A stretch of DNA of 55,642 bases from Betaproteobacteria bacterium (GCA_012026675.1 VEPA01000119.1:1-55642), one strand, 5' to 3'. Positions 41,785 through 50,983 are shown, numbered from the stretch's first letter. Notes: generated from the sequence alone by a model not told the origin. A program made the numbers and translations.

Positions 41785-42411
41785 TCAGGTTTCCGCGTAC
41801 AGAAAGCGATGCAATGTCACCAGCATGCCGGCCGATGCGCCCCAGATGAAATAGCCTTGCCATGGCATGGCCCAGTATTCATGCCGGGTGCCGCGGACTT
41901 CGATGGTCTGGCGTTGATGGTTGGCGCTGTCGAGGAGGAATTCGAGCGGGGGTTCGAAGACTTCGGCGACCTCAAAATCGTCGAGCTTGAGGTTCAGCGG
42001 CGGCATGACCAGGCCGACCACCGGCGTGATGACGAAGCCGGTGCCGGTGCGATATTCCGGCAGGCGGCCGAGAATCTCGACCTGGCATGCGGCAATGCCG
42101 ACTTCCTCTTCGGCCTCGCGCAGGGCCGTGGCTTCGGGCGAAGCGTCGCTATCTTCACAACGTCCGCCGGGAAAGCTGACTTGTCCGGCATGATCGCGCA
42201 GATGCGCGGTGCGCTGGGTCAGCAGCATGGTGGGGCCAGTCTCGCGCACGATCACCGGCACCAGCACGGCGGCGGAAATCAGCTCCTTGCCTTCGACAAA
42301 CGAGGTTTCGGTGACGGGAGACGCGACTCGGCCTTCGCTGAATCGACGACGCATCAGGGACAGCAGGCCTCCGCTAGAATTCGGGCCTGCGTTAACAAAA
42401 GACTCCGGCAT
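41785..42411 (-). CDS. nudL: NUDIX CoA pyrophosphatase (NudL type)
   Basis: 208 residues. The NUDIX box runs over GGRCEDSDASPEATALREA and on into EEEVGI, and LLTQRTAHLRDHAGQVSFPG in front of it is the signature specific to CoA-type NUDIX hydrolases (old UPF0035). It hydrolyses CoA derivatives to 4'-phosphopantetheine and ADP. The ATG at 42411 overlaps the start codon of the divergent amidotransferase and has no ribosome site. ATG 42354, with GGAGG 13 bases upstream, may be the true start. Confidence 0.88.
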   Translation of the reverse strand: MPESFVNAGPNSSGGLLSLMRRRFSEGRVASPVTETSFVEGKELISAAVLVPVIVRETGPTMLLTQRTAHLRDHAGQVSFPGGRCEDSDASPEATALREAEEEVGIAACQVEILGRLPEYRTGTGFVITPVVGLVMPPLNLKLDDFEVAEVFEPPLEFLLDSANHQRQTIEVRGTRHEYWAMPWQGYFIWGASAGMLVTLHRFLYAET

Positions 42412-43114
42412 GAAACCGATCGCAATATTCCGTCATAGCCCCGGCGAGGGGCCGGGCTATTTTGCCACATTCCTCGACCGGCATTCCCTGCCCTGGACCT
42501 TGTTTCGAGTCGCCGCCGGCGTCTCGCCACCGCCAACTTTCGAAGAATTCTCGGGCCTTTGTTTCATGGGCGGACCGATGAGCGTCAATGACGACCTGCC
42601 GTGGATTCCGCCGACGCTGCAACTGATCCGCGAGGCAGACGTCGCGGGCGTTCCCGTCATCGGCCACTGCCTGGGCGGTCAACTCATGGCCAAGGCCTTT
42701 GGCGGCACGGTCGGCCGCAACCCGGGCAAGGAGATCGGCTGGGGCGACGTCGAAGCCGTAGACGATGTTGCTGCCAGGGATTGGCTGGGCGATGTCGCCC
42801 GCTTTGAAGCCTTTCATTGGCATGGCGAAACCTTCACCCTGCCGCCCGGTGCTACGCGCATTCTTGGCAGCGCCCACTGCGCCAACCAGGCCTTCGTCCG
42901 CGGCCCGCATCTGGGCCTGCAATGCCACGTCGAGATGACGGATTCCATGATCCGCCTGTGGTGCCGGCAATGGGCGGCGGAAGGCGTGCCCGCCTCGCCA
43001 TCGGTACAGACGCCGGCGCAGATGGAAGAGAAAATCGAAGTGCGCATCGCGGCGATGCGCACCGTGGCGGACCGGCTTTACGGCCGCTGGATAAAAGGCC
43101 TGCTCAGTCCCTGA
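42410..43114 (+). CDS. Class I glutamine amidotransferase-like protein
   Basis: 234 residues. VIGHCLGGQLMAKAFGG holds the nucleophile Cys, FHWHGETFTLP the catalytic His and LGLQCHVEMT the region with Glu. This is the stand-alone GATase1 type related to GMP synthase amidotransferase and YfeJ. It releases ammonia from glutamine or hydrolyses gamma-glutamyl bonds; partner unknown. The start overlaps nudL's start on the other strand, and its last 11 bases overlap the end of yajQ. Confidence 0.85.
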   Translation: MKPIAIFRHSPGEGPGYFATFLDRHSLPWTLFRVAAGVSPPPTFEEFSGLCFMGGPMSVNDDLPWIPPTLQLIREADVAGVPVIGHCLGGQLMAKAFGGTVGRNPGKEIGWGDVEAVDDVAARDWLGDVARFEAFHWHGETFTLPPGATRILGSAHCANQAFVRGPHLGLQCHVEMTDSMIRLWCRQWAAEGVPASPSVQTPAQMEEKIEVRIAAMRTVADRLYGRWIKGLLSP

Positions 43115-43598
43115 AGTTGCCGTACTGCAGGGGAAAGTCGGTAATCGACTTCTTCACCAGGGCGATGGCTTCCTGCAGCAGGTCGCGCTTGGCGCCGGTG
43201 ACGCGCACGGCGTCGCCCTGGATGCTGGCCTGGACCTTGATCTTGCTGTCCTTGATCATTTTTACGATCTGCTTCGCCAGTTCCTGCTCGATGCCGACCT
43301 TGATGGTCAGCACCTGCTTGGACTTGTTGCCGCCGACCGACTGCACCGCGCCGTGATCCAGGCGCTTGGTGCTTTCGCGTTCCTTCTTTTCCATCTCGGG
43401 GAACAGAATGTCCTTGACCTGGCCGAGTTGGAATTCGGAATCGCCGTGGATGGTGATGGTCTTGTCCTTCTCGTTCAGTTCGGCACGGGCCGAGGTTCCC
43501 TTGAAATCATAGCGGTTGCCGATGTGGCGCCCGGCCACATCCACGGCGTTCTTCAGGGCCACCAGGTCGGCTTCGGAGGTGATGTCGAATGAAGGCAT
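43104..43598 (-). CDS. yajQ: YajQ-family nucleotide/c-di-GMP-binding protein
   Basis: 164 residues, full family length. MPSFDITSEADLVALKNAVD, RYDFKGTSARAELNEKDK and the C-terminal DFPLQYGNFRD are highly conserved family strings. Xanthomonas and Pseudomonas members bind c-di-GMP; E. coli YajQ binds tRNA and GTP. It is the last gene of the arg-DUF2788-ppnP-yajQ series. In a genome with large EPS loci the c-di-GMP link is of interest, but unproved. Confidence 0.95.
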   Translation of the reverse strand: MPSFDITSEADLVALKNAVDVAGRHIGNRYDFKGTSARAELNEKDKTITIHGDSEFQLGQVKDILFPEMEKKERESTKRLDHGAVQSVGGNKSKQVLTIKVGIEQELAKQIVKMIKDSKIKVQASIQGDAVRVTGAKRDLLQEAIALVKKSITDFPLQYGNFRD

Positions 43599-43613
43599 GC
43601 CGCTCTCCCCTGC

Positions 43614-43925
43614 TTATGCGAAATGGCAGACGTAGTGATAGGGCTCGCCGCTGACCTCGATGTCAAAGCTCGAATTGCCCGGCACCTTGAAACTCTCGCC
43701 CGCGCCGCAGTTCTTCCAGTCCTCACCCTTGATGCGGTAGCGGCAGCCGCCGGAAATGGTCTCCATGATCTCCGCCACGCCGGTGTTGAAGGTCAGCGTG
43801 GCCGGCAGGATCACGCCGACGCTCTTCTTCGTGCCGTCGGGAAACTGCACGGTATGACTGACGCACTTGCCGTCGAAATAGACGTTGGCCTTCTTGAACA
43901 CTGCGACGTTATCGAATTGCGACAT
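43614..43925 (-). CDS. ppnP: Pyrimidine/purine nucleoside phosphorylase PpnP
   Basis: 103 residues from ATG 43925; the frame is open to 43973 but the Met at [20 protein letters not shown] is the family start. [20 protein letters not shown] and [13 protein letters not shown] are the cupin-fold strands. It splits nucleosides with phosphate to base and ribose-1-phosphate. Its ATG comes one base after the DUF2788 stop. Confidence 0.95.
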   Translation of the reverse strand: MSQFDNVAVFKKANVYFDGKCVSHTVQFPDGTKKSVGVILPATLTFNTGVAEIMETISGGCRYRIKGEDWKNCGAGESFKVPGNSSFDIEVSGEPYHYVCHFA

Positions 43926-43926
43926 T

Positions 43927-44136
43927 TCAGATTCCCCACATTTTTTGGATGATGAATTTTGCGACGAAGCCAAGCATGCCGAACGCCAGTACGAAGAACA
44001 GAATGAAGGTGCCGAGCTTGCCCGCCTTGGATTTCCATGCCAGTTCGCCGATGATGAACAGCATGTAGAGCATGAAGGCCCCGATGCCGAAGGTCATGCC
44101 AAACTGAGCCAGTTCCTCCTCGGAAATGCCGAACAT
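43927..44136 (-). CDS. DUF2788 small membrane protein
   Basis: 69 residues with two membrane helices (about 13-31 and 41-60). [20 protein letters not shown] and [17 protein letters not shown] fit the DUF2788 family, known only from betaproteobacteria and relatives. Function unknown. It sits 23 bases after argG and one base before ppnP, so it is cotranscribed. Confidence 0.88.
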   Translation of the reverse strand: MFGISEEELAQFGMTFGIGAFMLYMLFIIGELAWKSKAGKLGTFILFFVLAFGMLGFVAKFIIQKMWGI

Positions 44137-44159
44137 CGGCGCGTACCTCTTGCTCTCCC

Positions 44160-45428
44160 TCAGCCCTTCTTCTTGCCGGCCCTGCTTTCGGCCCTGTTCG
44201 CCGCGATGCGCAGACGCAGCGCATTGAGGCGGATGAAGCCGTGTGCGTCCTTCTGGTTATACGCGCCGGCATCGTCCTCGAAGGTGGCGATGGTCGGATC
44301 GAACAGTGAATCGGTTTTTGAATCGCGACTGACGACGATCACGTTGCCCTTGTAGAGCTTGAGTCGAACGCTGCCGTTGACGTTCTGCTGCGTGTAATCG
44401 ATCAGCGCCTGCAGCGCACGACGCTCCGGGCTCCACCAGTAGCCGTTGTAGATCAGGCTGGCGTAGCGCGGCATGAGATCGTCCTTGAGGTGCGCTTCTT
44501 CGCGGTCGAGGCAGACCGACTCGATGGCACGATGTGCCTTCAGCAATATGCTGCCGCCCGGGGTCTCATAGCAGCCGCGCGACTTCATGCCGACGTAGCG
44601 ATTCTCCACCAGATCCAGCCGCCCGATGCCGTGCTTGCCGCCGAGGGTGTTCAGCGTAGCCAGCAGTTCATGGGCCTTCATCGTCTTGCCGTTGATGGCA
44701 ACCAGGTCGCCGCGCCTGAATTCGAGATCGAGATACTCGGCCTTGTTCGGCGCCTTCTCTGGCGACACGGTCCAGCGCCACATCGATTCCTCGGCCTCGG
44801 CGGAGGGATCTTCAAGGTGGCGGCCCTCGTAGGAGATGTGCAACAGGTTGGCGTCCATGGAATACGGCGAGCCCCCCTTCTTGTGCTTCATTTCCACCGG
44901 GATGCCGTGCTTCTCGGCGTAGGCCATCAGCTTCTCGCGCGACAGCAGGTCCCACTCGCGCCACGGTGCGATGACTCTGACATTGGGCATCAGGGCATAG
45001 GCGCCAAGTTCGAAGCGTACCTGGTCGTTACCCTTGCCGGTGGCGCCGTGCGAAATAGAGTTGGCGCCGGTCTTTCTGGCGATTTCGATCAGGCGCTTGG
45101 CGATCAGCGGCCGCGCGATCGATGTGCCGAGAAGGTATTCGCCCTCGTACACGGTATTGCAGCGAAACATGGGGAAGACGAAGTCGCGGACGAATTCCTC
45201 GCGCAGGTCGTCGATGAAAATGTTTTTCGGCGCAATGCCCATTTTCAGCGCCTTGGCGCGCGCCGGTTCGAGTTCCTCGCCCTGCCCCAGGTCGGCGGTG
45301 AAAGTCACCACTTCGCACTGGTAGGTGTCCTGCAACCACTTGAGGATCACCGAGGTGTCCAGCCCGCCCGAATAGGCGAGGACCACCTTGTTGTTTTCCT
45401 TGCTGCCCGCTTTCTTTACTGCGCTCAT
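44160..45428 (-). CDS. argG: Argininosuccinate synthase
   Basis: 422 residues. [18 protein letters not shown] is the ATP PP-loop, [17 protein letters not shown] binds citrulline and aspartate, and [20 protein letters not shown] is another conserved block. It joins citrulline and aspartate using ATP. The C-terminal lysine-rich tail (SRAGKKKG) is a small extension. It starts nine bases after argF. Confidence 0.97.
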   Translation of the reverse strand: MSAVKKAGSKENNKVVLAYSGGLDTSVILKWLQDTYQCEVVTFTADLGQGEELEPARAKALKMGIAPKNIFIDDLREEFVRDFVFPMFRCNTVYEGEYLLGTSIARPLIAKRLIEIARKTGANSISHGATGKGNDQVRFELGAYALMPNVRVIAPWREWDLLSREKLMAYAEKHGIPVEMKHKKGGSPYSMDANLLHISYEGRHLEDPSAEAEESMWRWTVSPEKAPNKAEYLDLEFRRGDLVAINGKTMKAHELLATLNTLGGKHGIGRLDLVENRYVGMKSRGCYETPGGSILLKAHRAIESVCLDREEAHLKDDLMPRYASLIYNGYWWSPERRALQALIDYTQQNVNGSVRLKLYKGNVIVVSRDSKTDSLFDPTIATFEDDAGAYNQKDAHGFIRLNALRLRIAANRAESRAGKKKG

Positions 45429-45437
45429 GATCTTTCC

Positions 45438-46361
45438 TTAATCATTCACCCTGCCCAGGAGCAGGAATTCCATCAAAGCCTTCTGCGCGTGCAGCCTGTT
45501 TTCTGCTTCATCCCAGACGACGCTTTGCGGCCCGTCGATTACGTCCGCCGCCACTTCCTCGCCGCGATGCGCGGGCAGGCAGTGCATGAACACGGCGCCG
45601 GGGCGTGCCGCATGCATCATTTCTGCATCGACCTGCCAATCGGCGAAATCGCGCAGGCGCTCCTCGTTCTCGGCTTCGAAGCCCATCGAGGTCCACACGT
45701 CGGTGGTGACAAGGTCCGCGCCGCGCGCCGCATCCATGGGATCGGCGAACTGTTCGAAGTGGCCAGTGCCGTGAAGACCGGCACGCTCTGCTTCAACCTC
45801 GTAGCCGGGTGGCGTCGACACGCGCACCTTGAAGTCGAAGATTTCCGCTGCCTGCAGCCAGGTGTTGCAGACATTGTTCGAATCGCCGATCCAGGCCACG
45901 GTCTTGCCCTGGATTGCACCTCGATGCTCGATGAAGGTGTAGATGTCGGCGAGAATCTGGCAGGGGTGGTATTCGTTGGTCAGGCCGTTGATCACCGGCA
46001 CGCGCGAATGGCCAGCGAAGCGTTCAATGATGTCCTGCTCGAAGGTGCGGATCATGACGATGTCGCTCATGCGCGAGATCACTTCAGCCGCATCCTCGAC
46101 TGGTTCGCCGCGACCCAGTTGCGAGTCGCGCGTGTTGAGGTAGATCGCCGCACCGCCAAGCTGATGCATGCCGGCCTCGAAGGACAGCCGCGTGCGCGTA
46201 CTGGCCTTCTCGAAGATCATCACCAGGGTGCGGTCCTGCAGCGGCCAGTAACGCTGGTAGGCCTTGAAACGCGCCTTGATGATGCGCGTGCGATCAAACA
46301 GGTATACCAGTTCTTCACGCGCAAGATCCTTCATCTGGAGGAAATGCCGCGGCGTCGCCAT
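45438..46361 (-). CDS. argF: Ornithine carbamoyltransferase
   Basis: 307 residues, usual length. STRTRLSFEAGMHQLGG binds carbamoyl phosphate, FEQDIIERFAGHSRVPVING follows, and MHCLPAHRGEEV carries the ornithine-binding Cys-Leu-Pro. It makes citrulline from ornithine. Two bases separate it from argD. Confidence 0.97.
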   Translation of the reverse strand: MATPRHFLQMKDLAREELVYLFDRTRIIKARFKAYQRYWPLQDRTLVMIFEKASTRTRLSFEAGMHQLGGAAIYLNTRDSQLGRGEPVEDAAEVISRMSDIVMIRTFEQDIIERFAGHSRVPVINGLTNEYHPCQILADIYTFIEHRGAIQGKTVAWIGDSNNVCNTWLQAAEIFDFKVRVSTPPGYEVEAERAGLHGTGHFEQFADPMDAARGADLVTTDVWTSMGFEAENEERLRDFADWQVDAEMMHAARPGAVFMHCLPAHRGEEVAADVIDGPQSVVWDEAENRLHAQKALMEFLLLGRVND

Positions 46362-46363
46362 GA

Positions 46364-47536
46364 TCAGTCCGCGAGAAACTCTTTGATCAATGCCACCAGC
46401 GCAGCGACCAGTTCCGCTCCCTCAGCATCACTCATGACCAGCGGCGGCAACAAGCGCACCACCTTGTCCGCCGTGACATTGATCAGCAAGCCGGCGAGCA
46501 GCCCGCGCTTGACGAGATCGCCGCAGGGGCGATCGAGTTCGACACCGATCATCAGACCGTCGCCGCGCACCTCGACCAAGCCGCCAACACCCGCCAAGCC
46601 ACTGCGCAATCCGCCACGAATGGCTTCGCCCAACTTGGCCGCATGCGCCATCAGGCCGTCGGTTTCGATGACGTCGAGTGTCGTCAGCGCGGCAACGCAA
46701 GCCAACGGATTGCCGCCGAAGGTGGAGCCGTGATTGCCCGGCTTGAAGACGCCGGCGGCGCGCCCCGCAGCAAGACAGGCGCCGACCGGCACGCCGGAAC
46801 CCAGTCCCTTGGCCAGAGTCATGACATCGGGAACGATCCCCGCATGCTGATGGGCGAACCAGGCACCGGTACGGCCGATGCCGCATTGCACCTCGTCGAC
46901 CATGAACAGCCAGTGCTTCTGATCGCATATCGTCCGCAGCGAACGCGTGAACTCCCGGTGCGCAAGGTTGATGCCGCCCTCGCCCTGGATAGGTTCGAAC
47001 AGCACCGCCACAATGTTTGGATTGCGCGCGGCGAGTTGCTCGATTGCGCCGATGTCATCAAACGGCACTCGCACAAAACCGGTCACCAGCGGCTCAAAGC
47101 CCGCCTGTACCTTGCGGTTCCCGGTGGCGGACAGCGTCGCCAGGGTACGCCCGTGAAATGCCTGTTCCATGACCACGATCGCGGGTTGTTCGACCCCCTG
47201 CTGGTGGCCGTACATGCGTGCCAGCTTGATCGCGGCTTCGTTGGCCTCGCAGCCGGAATTGCAGAAAAACACCTCGTCCATGCCGGACAGTGCGGCAAGA
47301 CGATCGGAAGCGGCTTCCGCCTCGCTGATCCGATACAGGTTCGACACATGCATGAGACGACCGACCTGCCCGCTCAAAGCCTTAACCAGTCGCGGATGAT
47401 TGTGGCCCAGCGTATTGACCGCGATCCCTGCCAGGGCATCGAGATAGGACTTGCCCTGCGCGTCGAACAGGCGGCAACCCTGTCCGTGGGTAAAGGCGAC
47501 CGGCAAGCGCCCGTAGGTATTCATCAGATGCGGCAT
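46364..47536 (-). CDS. argD: Acetylornithine aminotransferase
   Basis: 390 residues. The PLP lysine is in MTLAKGLGSGVPVGA, with FCNSGCEANEAAIKLAR and FMVDEVQCGIGRTGAWFAHQ as cofactor blocks. It makes acetylornithine, the step before argF in the arginine route; many members also serve lysine synthesis. GGAG lies eight bases before the ATG. The leader upstream carries tandem repeats and a hairpin with U-run. Confidence 0.96.
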   Translation of the reverse strand: MPHLMNTYGRLPVAFTHGQGCRLFDAQGKSYLDALAGIAVNTLGHNHPRLVKALSGQVGRLMHVSNLYRISEAEAASDRLAALSGMDEVFFCNSGCEANEAAIKLARMYGHQQGVEQPAIVVMEQAFHGRTLATLSATGNRKVQAGFEPLVTGFVRVPFDDIGAIEQLAARNPNIVAVLFEPIQGEGGINLAHREFTRSLRTICDQKHWLFMVDEVQCGIGRTGAWFAHQHAGIVPDVMTLAKGLGSGVPVGACLAAGRAAGVFKPGNHGSTFGGNPLACVAALTTLDVIETDGLMAHAAKLGEAIRGGLRSGLAGVGGLVEVRGDGLMIGVELDRPCGDLVKRGLLAGLLINVTADKVVRLLPPLVMSDAEGAELVAALVALIKEFLAD

Positions 47537-47551
47537 GAATGCACTCCGCGT

Positions 47552-47581
47552 AAACGTAGTTTCAGGAAAACGTAGTTTCAG
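47552..47581 (-). repeat. Tandem 14-base direct repeat upstream of argD
   Basis: Two exact copies of CTGAAACTACGTTT (minus strand; plus 47552-47565 and 47568-47581) with two bases between, period 16, 16-45 bases before the argD ATG. A second set of short TCGGC-ending repeats follows at 47591-47617 (periods 9 and 10). They could be a repressor or RNA-binding site; they do not look like ArgR boxes. Confidence 0.55.
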
Positions 47582-47652
47582 TGTAGGTTATTGTCGGCCT
47601 TGTCGGCGCTTATCGGCGTTAAGCACCGCGACCGCAACTAAAGGCTCCACGC

Positions 47653-47691
47653 AAAAAACATACGGCGGCCGAAGAGCAACGCGGCCGCCGT
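47653..47691 (-). terminator. Terminator or attenuator in the argD leader
   Basis: A perfect 10-base stem (ACGGCGGCCG and complement) with a 10-base loop, followed on the minus strand by ATG and six T. It lies 117-155 bases upstream of argD on the same strand. If the argD promoter is further upstream, this would end most transcripts early; otherwise it stops transcripts entering from the parA side. Confidence 0.65.
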
Positions 47692-47731
47692 GCTTGAAAA
47701 ACGCCCCTATACTAAGTGAAAAATTTGCGCC

Positions 47732-47744
47732 TGTACAGAGTACA
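47732..47744. promoter_or_regulatory. Palindrome between the argD leader and parA
   Basis: TGTACAGAGTACA is a 5+5 base palindrome with a three-base centre, 19-31 bases before the parA GTG and just after a TATACT (-10-like, 47708-47713). It may be an autoregulatory site. Confidence 0.35.
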
Positions 47745-47762
47745 ACAGCGAAGGGTACGGCA

Positions 47763-48524
47763 GTGAGGATCGCGGTATTCAATCAAAAAGGCGGGGTCGG
47801 CAAAACGACCACCGCACTCAATCTCGCCGCTGCGCTGGCAAGGGATTCCGCGCCGACACTGCTGGTTGACCTCGATCCGCAGGCGCACTTGTCGGCCATC
47901 CATGGCAAGGCGCCGGGCGAGGCGCACAAGAGCATATTCGCCCTGTATCAGGACAACCGGCCGCTTGAGGAACTGGCGGTGAGTTGGGAAGGGGTGGGTC
48001 GCCTGGTGCCCGCGCACGCGGAACTGATCAAGGTCGACTCCATATTCGGCAAGGGACCGGCCATTCTCAACCGGCTCAGCATCGCCTTGCATGCACTTGA
48101 AGCCGCAGGCGGCGAAGAAGCCACCATGATCGACTGCTGTCCGTTTCTGGGTGTACTCTCCCTTAACGCGATCTTCGCCTCTGACCGGATACTGATTCCC
48201 GTGTCATCCGACTACCTCTCATTGCGTGGCGCATTGCAGATCGAACACACCTTGAAGGCACTGGAACCTGTACTCAAGAGGCGTATCGAACGCCGTTACC
48301 TGCTGACGCGGTTTGATCGCCGACGCAAGATGAGCTTCGATATTCAGGAGCGCATGCGCCAGCAATTCGGCGCCGAATTGTGCGAAACGGTCATCTCGGA
48401 AAACGTGGCGATCGCAGAGGCGCCATCGCTGAACCTCGACATATTTGCCCACAATCCGACAAGCAGGGGGGCGCAGGACTATCTGGCGCTAATGGGGGAA
48501 TTGCAGGCAGTTCGATTCATGTGA
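47763..48524 (+). CDS. Orphan ParA/Soj-like ATPase
   Basis: 253 residues from GTG 47763 (AAGGG upstream); the frame is open back to 47535 but only this start begins at the first strand RIAVFNQKGGVGKTTTALNL. That string is the deviant Walker A of ParA proteins. LLVDLDPQAHLSAI is the A' motif and MIDCCPFLGVLSLNAIFASD the Walker B. No ParB follows, so it is not the chromosomal parAB pair. It may position a polar or EPS complex. Confidence 0.88.
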   Translation: MRIAVFNQKGGVGKTTTALNLAAALARDSAPTLLVDLDPQAHLSAIHGKAPGEAHKSIFALYQDNRPLEELAVSWEGVGRLVPAHAELIKVDSIFGKGPAILNRLSIALHALEAAGGEEATMIDCCPFLGVLSLNAIFASDRILIPVSSDYLSLRGALQIEHTLKALEPVLKRRIERRYLLTRFDRRRKMSFDIQERMRQQFGAELCETVISENVAIAEAPSLNLDIFAHNPTSRGAQDYLALMGELQAVRFM

Positions 48525-48538
48525 CCAGACTGCATATG

Positions 48539-48570
48539 ACCCGGCTGCCTGAATGCGCCTGAAGCCGGGT
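48539..48570. terminator. Possible shared hairpin between converging genes
   Basis: ACCCGGCT and AGCCGGGT form a perfect eight-base stem with a 16-base loop between the ends of parA and the 73-residue gene. No T-run follows, so it would be a weak terminator at best. Confidence 0.4.
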
Positions 48571-48576
48571 AAGAGC

Positions 48577-48798
48577 TCAGCGAACAATGAGGTTCGCGAC
48601 TTCCTCGAAGCTGGCGACCGGCACGCGCACGCTGCCGTGATGGCAAACACAGTCGATGATCTGGCAGTTGTGGTAAACCTGCCGCAACTTGCGCTGGGCG
48701 TCGTGTTCATCGCTGCCATGGATCATCAGATTATCGACGACCACTCCCTGGCGAGTCCGGATCCGGAACGCGTATTTTATGAACTGATGGGATTGCAT
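48577..48798 (-). CDS. Small conserved-looking protein, unknown function
   Basis: 73 residues. AAGGGG four bases before the ATG is a strong ribosome site. The N-terminal half (FIKYAFRIRTRQGVVVDNL) is a likely beta hairpin; the middle (DEHDAQRKLRQVYHNCQIID) is helical. Two Cys (residues about 45 and 51) are present. I cannot name a family with certainty. It converges on the ParA gene. Overlapping frames on the other strand are less protein-like. Confidence 0.65.
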   Translation of the reverse strand: MQSHQFIKYAFRIRTRQGVVVDNLMIHGSDEHDAQRKLRQVYHNCQIIDCVCHHGSVRVPVASFEEVANLIVR

Positions 48799-49015
48799 AA
48801 AACCCCTTTCACTTCAATGAAGTTGCCTGAGTATATGCAGTCACTTCGGGAAACTCAAGCTATTTGTTTAATTTTGCACAACATTTCAATAATAATTATG
48901 CCGATAGTGGTATTTCTCGCAATAAGGTTTTTGCGCGGATCGATATTTGAAAAGGGGCTGACTTGTCCGCGGAAGACCCCACCGGGGGTACCGTCCGCGC
49001 GTCCCGCGCGGACAT
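48799..49015. other. Gap with AT-rich stretch and GC hairpins
   Basis: A 217-base gap. Bases about 48830-48950 are strikingly AT-rich and may hold the promoter of the 73-residue gene. The end holds a perfect nine-base palindrome, GTCCGCGCG-TCC-CGCGCGGAC (48993-49013 by position), and a smaller ACCCC/GGGGT hairpin at about 48976-48989. No gene is supported. Confidence 0.45.
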
Positions 49016-49045
49016 AAAAAAGGCTGCCCCGCTAGGGACAGCCTT
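49016..49045 (-). terminator. Intrinsic terminator of rpsT
   Basis: Minus strand: GGCTGTCCC, loop TAGC, GGGGCAGCC with one mismatch, then six T. It lies 32 bases after the rpsT stop. Confidence 0.92.
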
Positions 49046-49076
49046 CCTGTCTGCAGCGCCTTGGCGCTATTCGTGT

Positions 49077-49337
49077 TTAGAGCGCTTTGATCGCCGCCGA
49101 GAGACGGCTCTTTTGACGAGCGGCGAGGTTCTTGTGCACGATGTTCTTGTCGGCGATCGAGTCGATCACGGGCTGCGATTCCTTGAAGACGGCCTGCGCG
49201 GCGCTCTTGTCGCCGGCCTCGATTGCCTTGCGCACCTTCTTGATTGCAGTACGCAAAGTCGAACGCAGGCTCATGTTGTGAGCGCGCTGCTCGGTCGCTT
49301 GACGGGCGCGTTTGCGGGCTTGAACGGTATTGGCCAT
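49077..49337 (-). CDS. rpsT: 30S ribosomal protein S20
   Basis: 86 residues from ATG 49337; the frame is open to 49805 but [20 protein letters not shown] is the known S20 start. The protein is small, Lys/Arg/Ala-rich and fully helical, binding 16S rRNA. It is divergent from murJ with 100 bases between, a pairing often seen in betaproteobacteria. Confidence 0.98.
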   Translation of the reverse strand: MANTVQARKRARQATEQRAHNMSLRSTLRTAIKKVRKAIEAGDKSAAQAVFKESQPVIDSIADKNIVHKNLAARQKSRLSAAIKAL

Positions 49338-49437
49338 GTCTGTATCCGGTAGATCTTGGGAAAGCGCGCGATTATAGGGGGGTCTTCCGCCCATTGCAAG
49401 CGGCTTCTGCCGGCGGCATCCCGGATACCATACCGGC

Positions 49438-50973
49438 ATGAACCTGCTCCGAGCCCTGGCCACCGTCAGCGGGATGACCCTGCTATCCCGCATTCTGGGC
49501 TTTGTCCGCGACTTCGTGATCGCCCGAACCTTTGGCGCCGGCATGATGACCGACGCCTTCTTTGTCGCCTTCCGCCTGCCCAACCTGCTGCGCCGCCTGT
49601 TTGCCGAAGGGGCCTTTTCCCAGGCCTTTGTGCCTATCCTCGCCGAATACCGCAATCGCCGTGGAGAACATGAGACAAAGAGTCTGGTCGATCGCGTCGC
49701 TAGCGTGCTGTTCCTTGCCCTCGTCGTTGTAAGTTCGCTCGGCGCGGTCTTTGCACCCTTGCTAATCGCGGTGACCGCGCCGGGTTTTAGCGCCGATGCC
49801 GACAAGTTTCAGCTGACGGTGGAACTGACCCGGATCACCTTTCCCTACATCCTGTTCATGTCGCTCGTAGCGTTCGCGGCAGGCATCCTCAATACGTGGA
49901 GCCGTTTTGCCCTGCCCGCCTTCACCCCGGTGATGCTGAATTTGTCCTTCATCGGCATGGCGCTGTTCGCCGCGCCGTGGTTCGATCCGCCTGTCGTGGC
50001 GCTTGCTTGGGCCGTGCTTTTGGGCGGCGCGCTGCAGTTGGGAATCCAGTTACCGGCCCTGGCAAAGATCGGCATGCTGCCACGCTTCGACCCAGTCTGG
50101 CGCGACGAGGGAGTGCAGCGCGTGCTCACGCTCATGGCGCCTGCCGTGCTGGGTGTGTCGGTGGCGCAGATCAGCCTGTTGATCAACACTGTGTTCGCCT
50201 CCTTCCTCGAAACCGGCAGCGTCTCCTGGCTCTACTACGCGGACCGGCTCATGGAGTTCCCGGCCGGCCTTCTGGGTGCGGCGCGGGGGACAATTTTGCT
50301 GCCCAGCCTGGCCAAGAGCCACGCCAACCGCAAGAGTGAGGAGTTTTCGGCGCTGCTTGACTGGGGCCTGCGCCTGACCTTGCTGCTGACCTTGCCGGCA
50401 TCGCTGGCCTTGGCGCTGCTGGCGATCCCGCTGCTGGCAACCCTGTTTCAGTATGGTGCCTTCGCCGCCGCCGCCGTGCTGCGCACCCGCGAGGCGCTGG
50501 TCGCGTATTCGATAGGTCTGACCGGCCTGATCCTAGTGAAAGTTCTCGCACCGGGTTTCTACGCCAGGCAGGATATCCGCACACCGGTGAAAATCGCCCT
50601 GGTCACGCTGGCACTAACGCAACTGATGAACTTCGCATTCATCGGCTGGCTCAAGCACGCCGGATTGGCCCTGTCGATCGGCCTCGCCTCCTGCTTCAAC
50701 GCGGCCATGCTCTGGCGGGGCTTGCGCCAGCGCGGGGTGTATCTGCCGCAAGCCGGTTGGGGAAAGTTCATGCTTAAGCTGCTGGCGGCCCTCATCGTGC
50801 TGGGCAGCGTGCTGTGGTTTGCCAGCGCCGGCGATGCGAAATGGCTGGCCATGAGCGGCGGCCAGCGTCTGCTGCAACTAACGGCGGTTGTGCTGGCCGG
50901 CCTCGTCAGCTATTTCTCCACGCTTTGGTTGCTAGGGTTCCGCTTGCGGGATTTCCGTCGCACTGCCGCCTGA
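49438..50973 (+). CDS. murJ: Lipid II flippase MurJ
   Basis: 511 residues, 14 membrane helices. [20 protein letters not shown] and the conserved string [20 protein letters not shown] with its Arg residues are diagnostic of MurJ/Mvi[20 protein letters not shown] is another family block. It flips lipid II for peptidoglycan synthesis. The converging ggt gene ends ten bases after its stop, so no terminator fits between. Confidence 0.96.
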   Translation: MNLLRALATVSGMTLLSRILGFVRDFVIARTFGAGMMTDAFFVAFRLPNLLRRLFAEGAFSQAFVPILAEYRNRRGEHETKSLVDRVASVLFLALVVVSSLGAVFAPLLIAVTAPGFSADADKFQLTVELTRITFPYILFMSLVAFAAGILNTWSRFALPAFTPVMLNLSFIGMALFAAPWFDPPVVALAWAVLLGGALQLGIQLPALAKIGMLPRFDPVWRDEGVQRVLTLMAPAVLGVSVAQISLLINTVFASFLETGSVSWLYYADRLMEFPAGLLGAARGTILLPSLAKSHANRKSEEFSALLDWGLRLTLLLTLPASLALALLAIPLLATLFQYGAFAAAAVLRTREALVAYSIGLTGLILVKVLAPGFYARQDIRTPVKIALVTLALTQLMNFAFIGWLKHAGLALSIGLASCFNAAMLWRGLRQRGVYLPQAGWGKFMLKLLAALIVLGSVLWFASAGDAKWLAMSGGQRLLQLTAVVLAGLVSYFSTLWLLGFRLRDFRRTAA

Positions 50974-50983
50974 TAGGGCTGAC

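Noticed and set aside
44490-46733. 747-codon plus-strand frame across argG and argF
   Set aside because: It is antisense to two intact arginine genes and explained by codon bias of the coding strand.
47694-47713. TTGAAA and TATACT as a parA promoter
   Set aside because: Only eight bases separate them, far too few for a sigma-70 pair; only the -10-like element is kept as a weak note.
48553-49017. 154-codon plus-strand frame after parA
   Set aside because: It runs opposite the 73-residue gene, which has a strong ribosome site, and through AT-rich spacer and hairpins.
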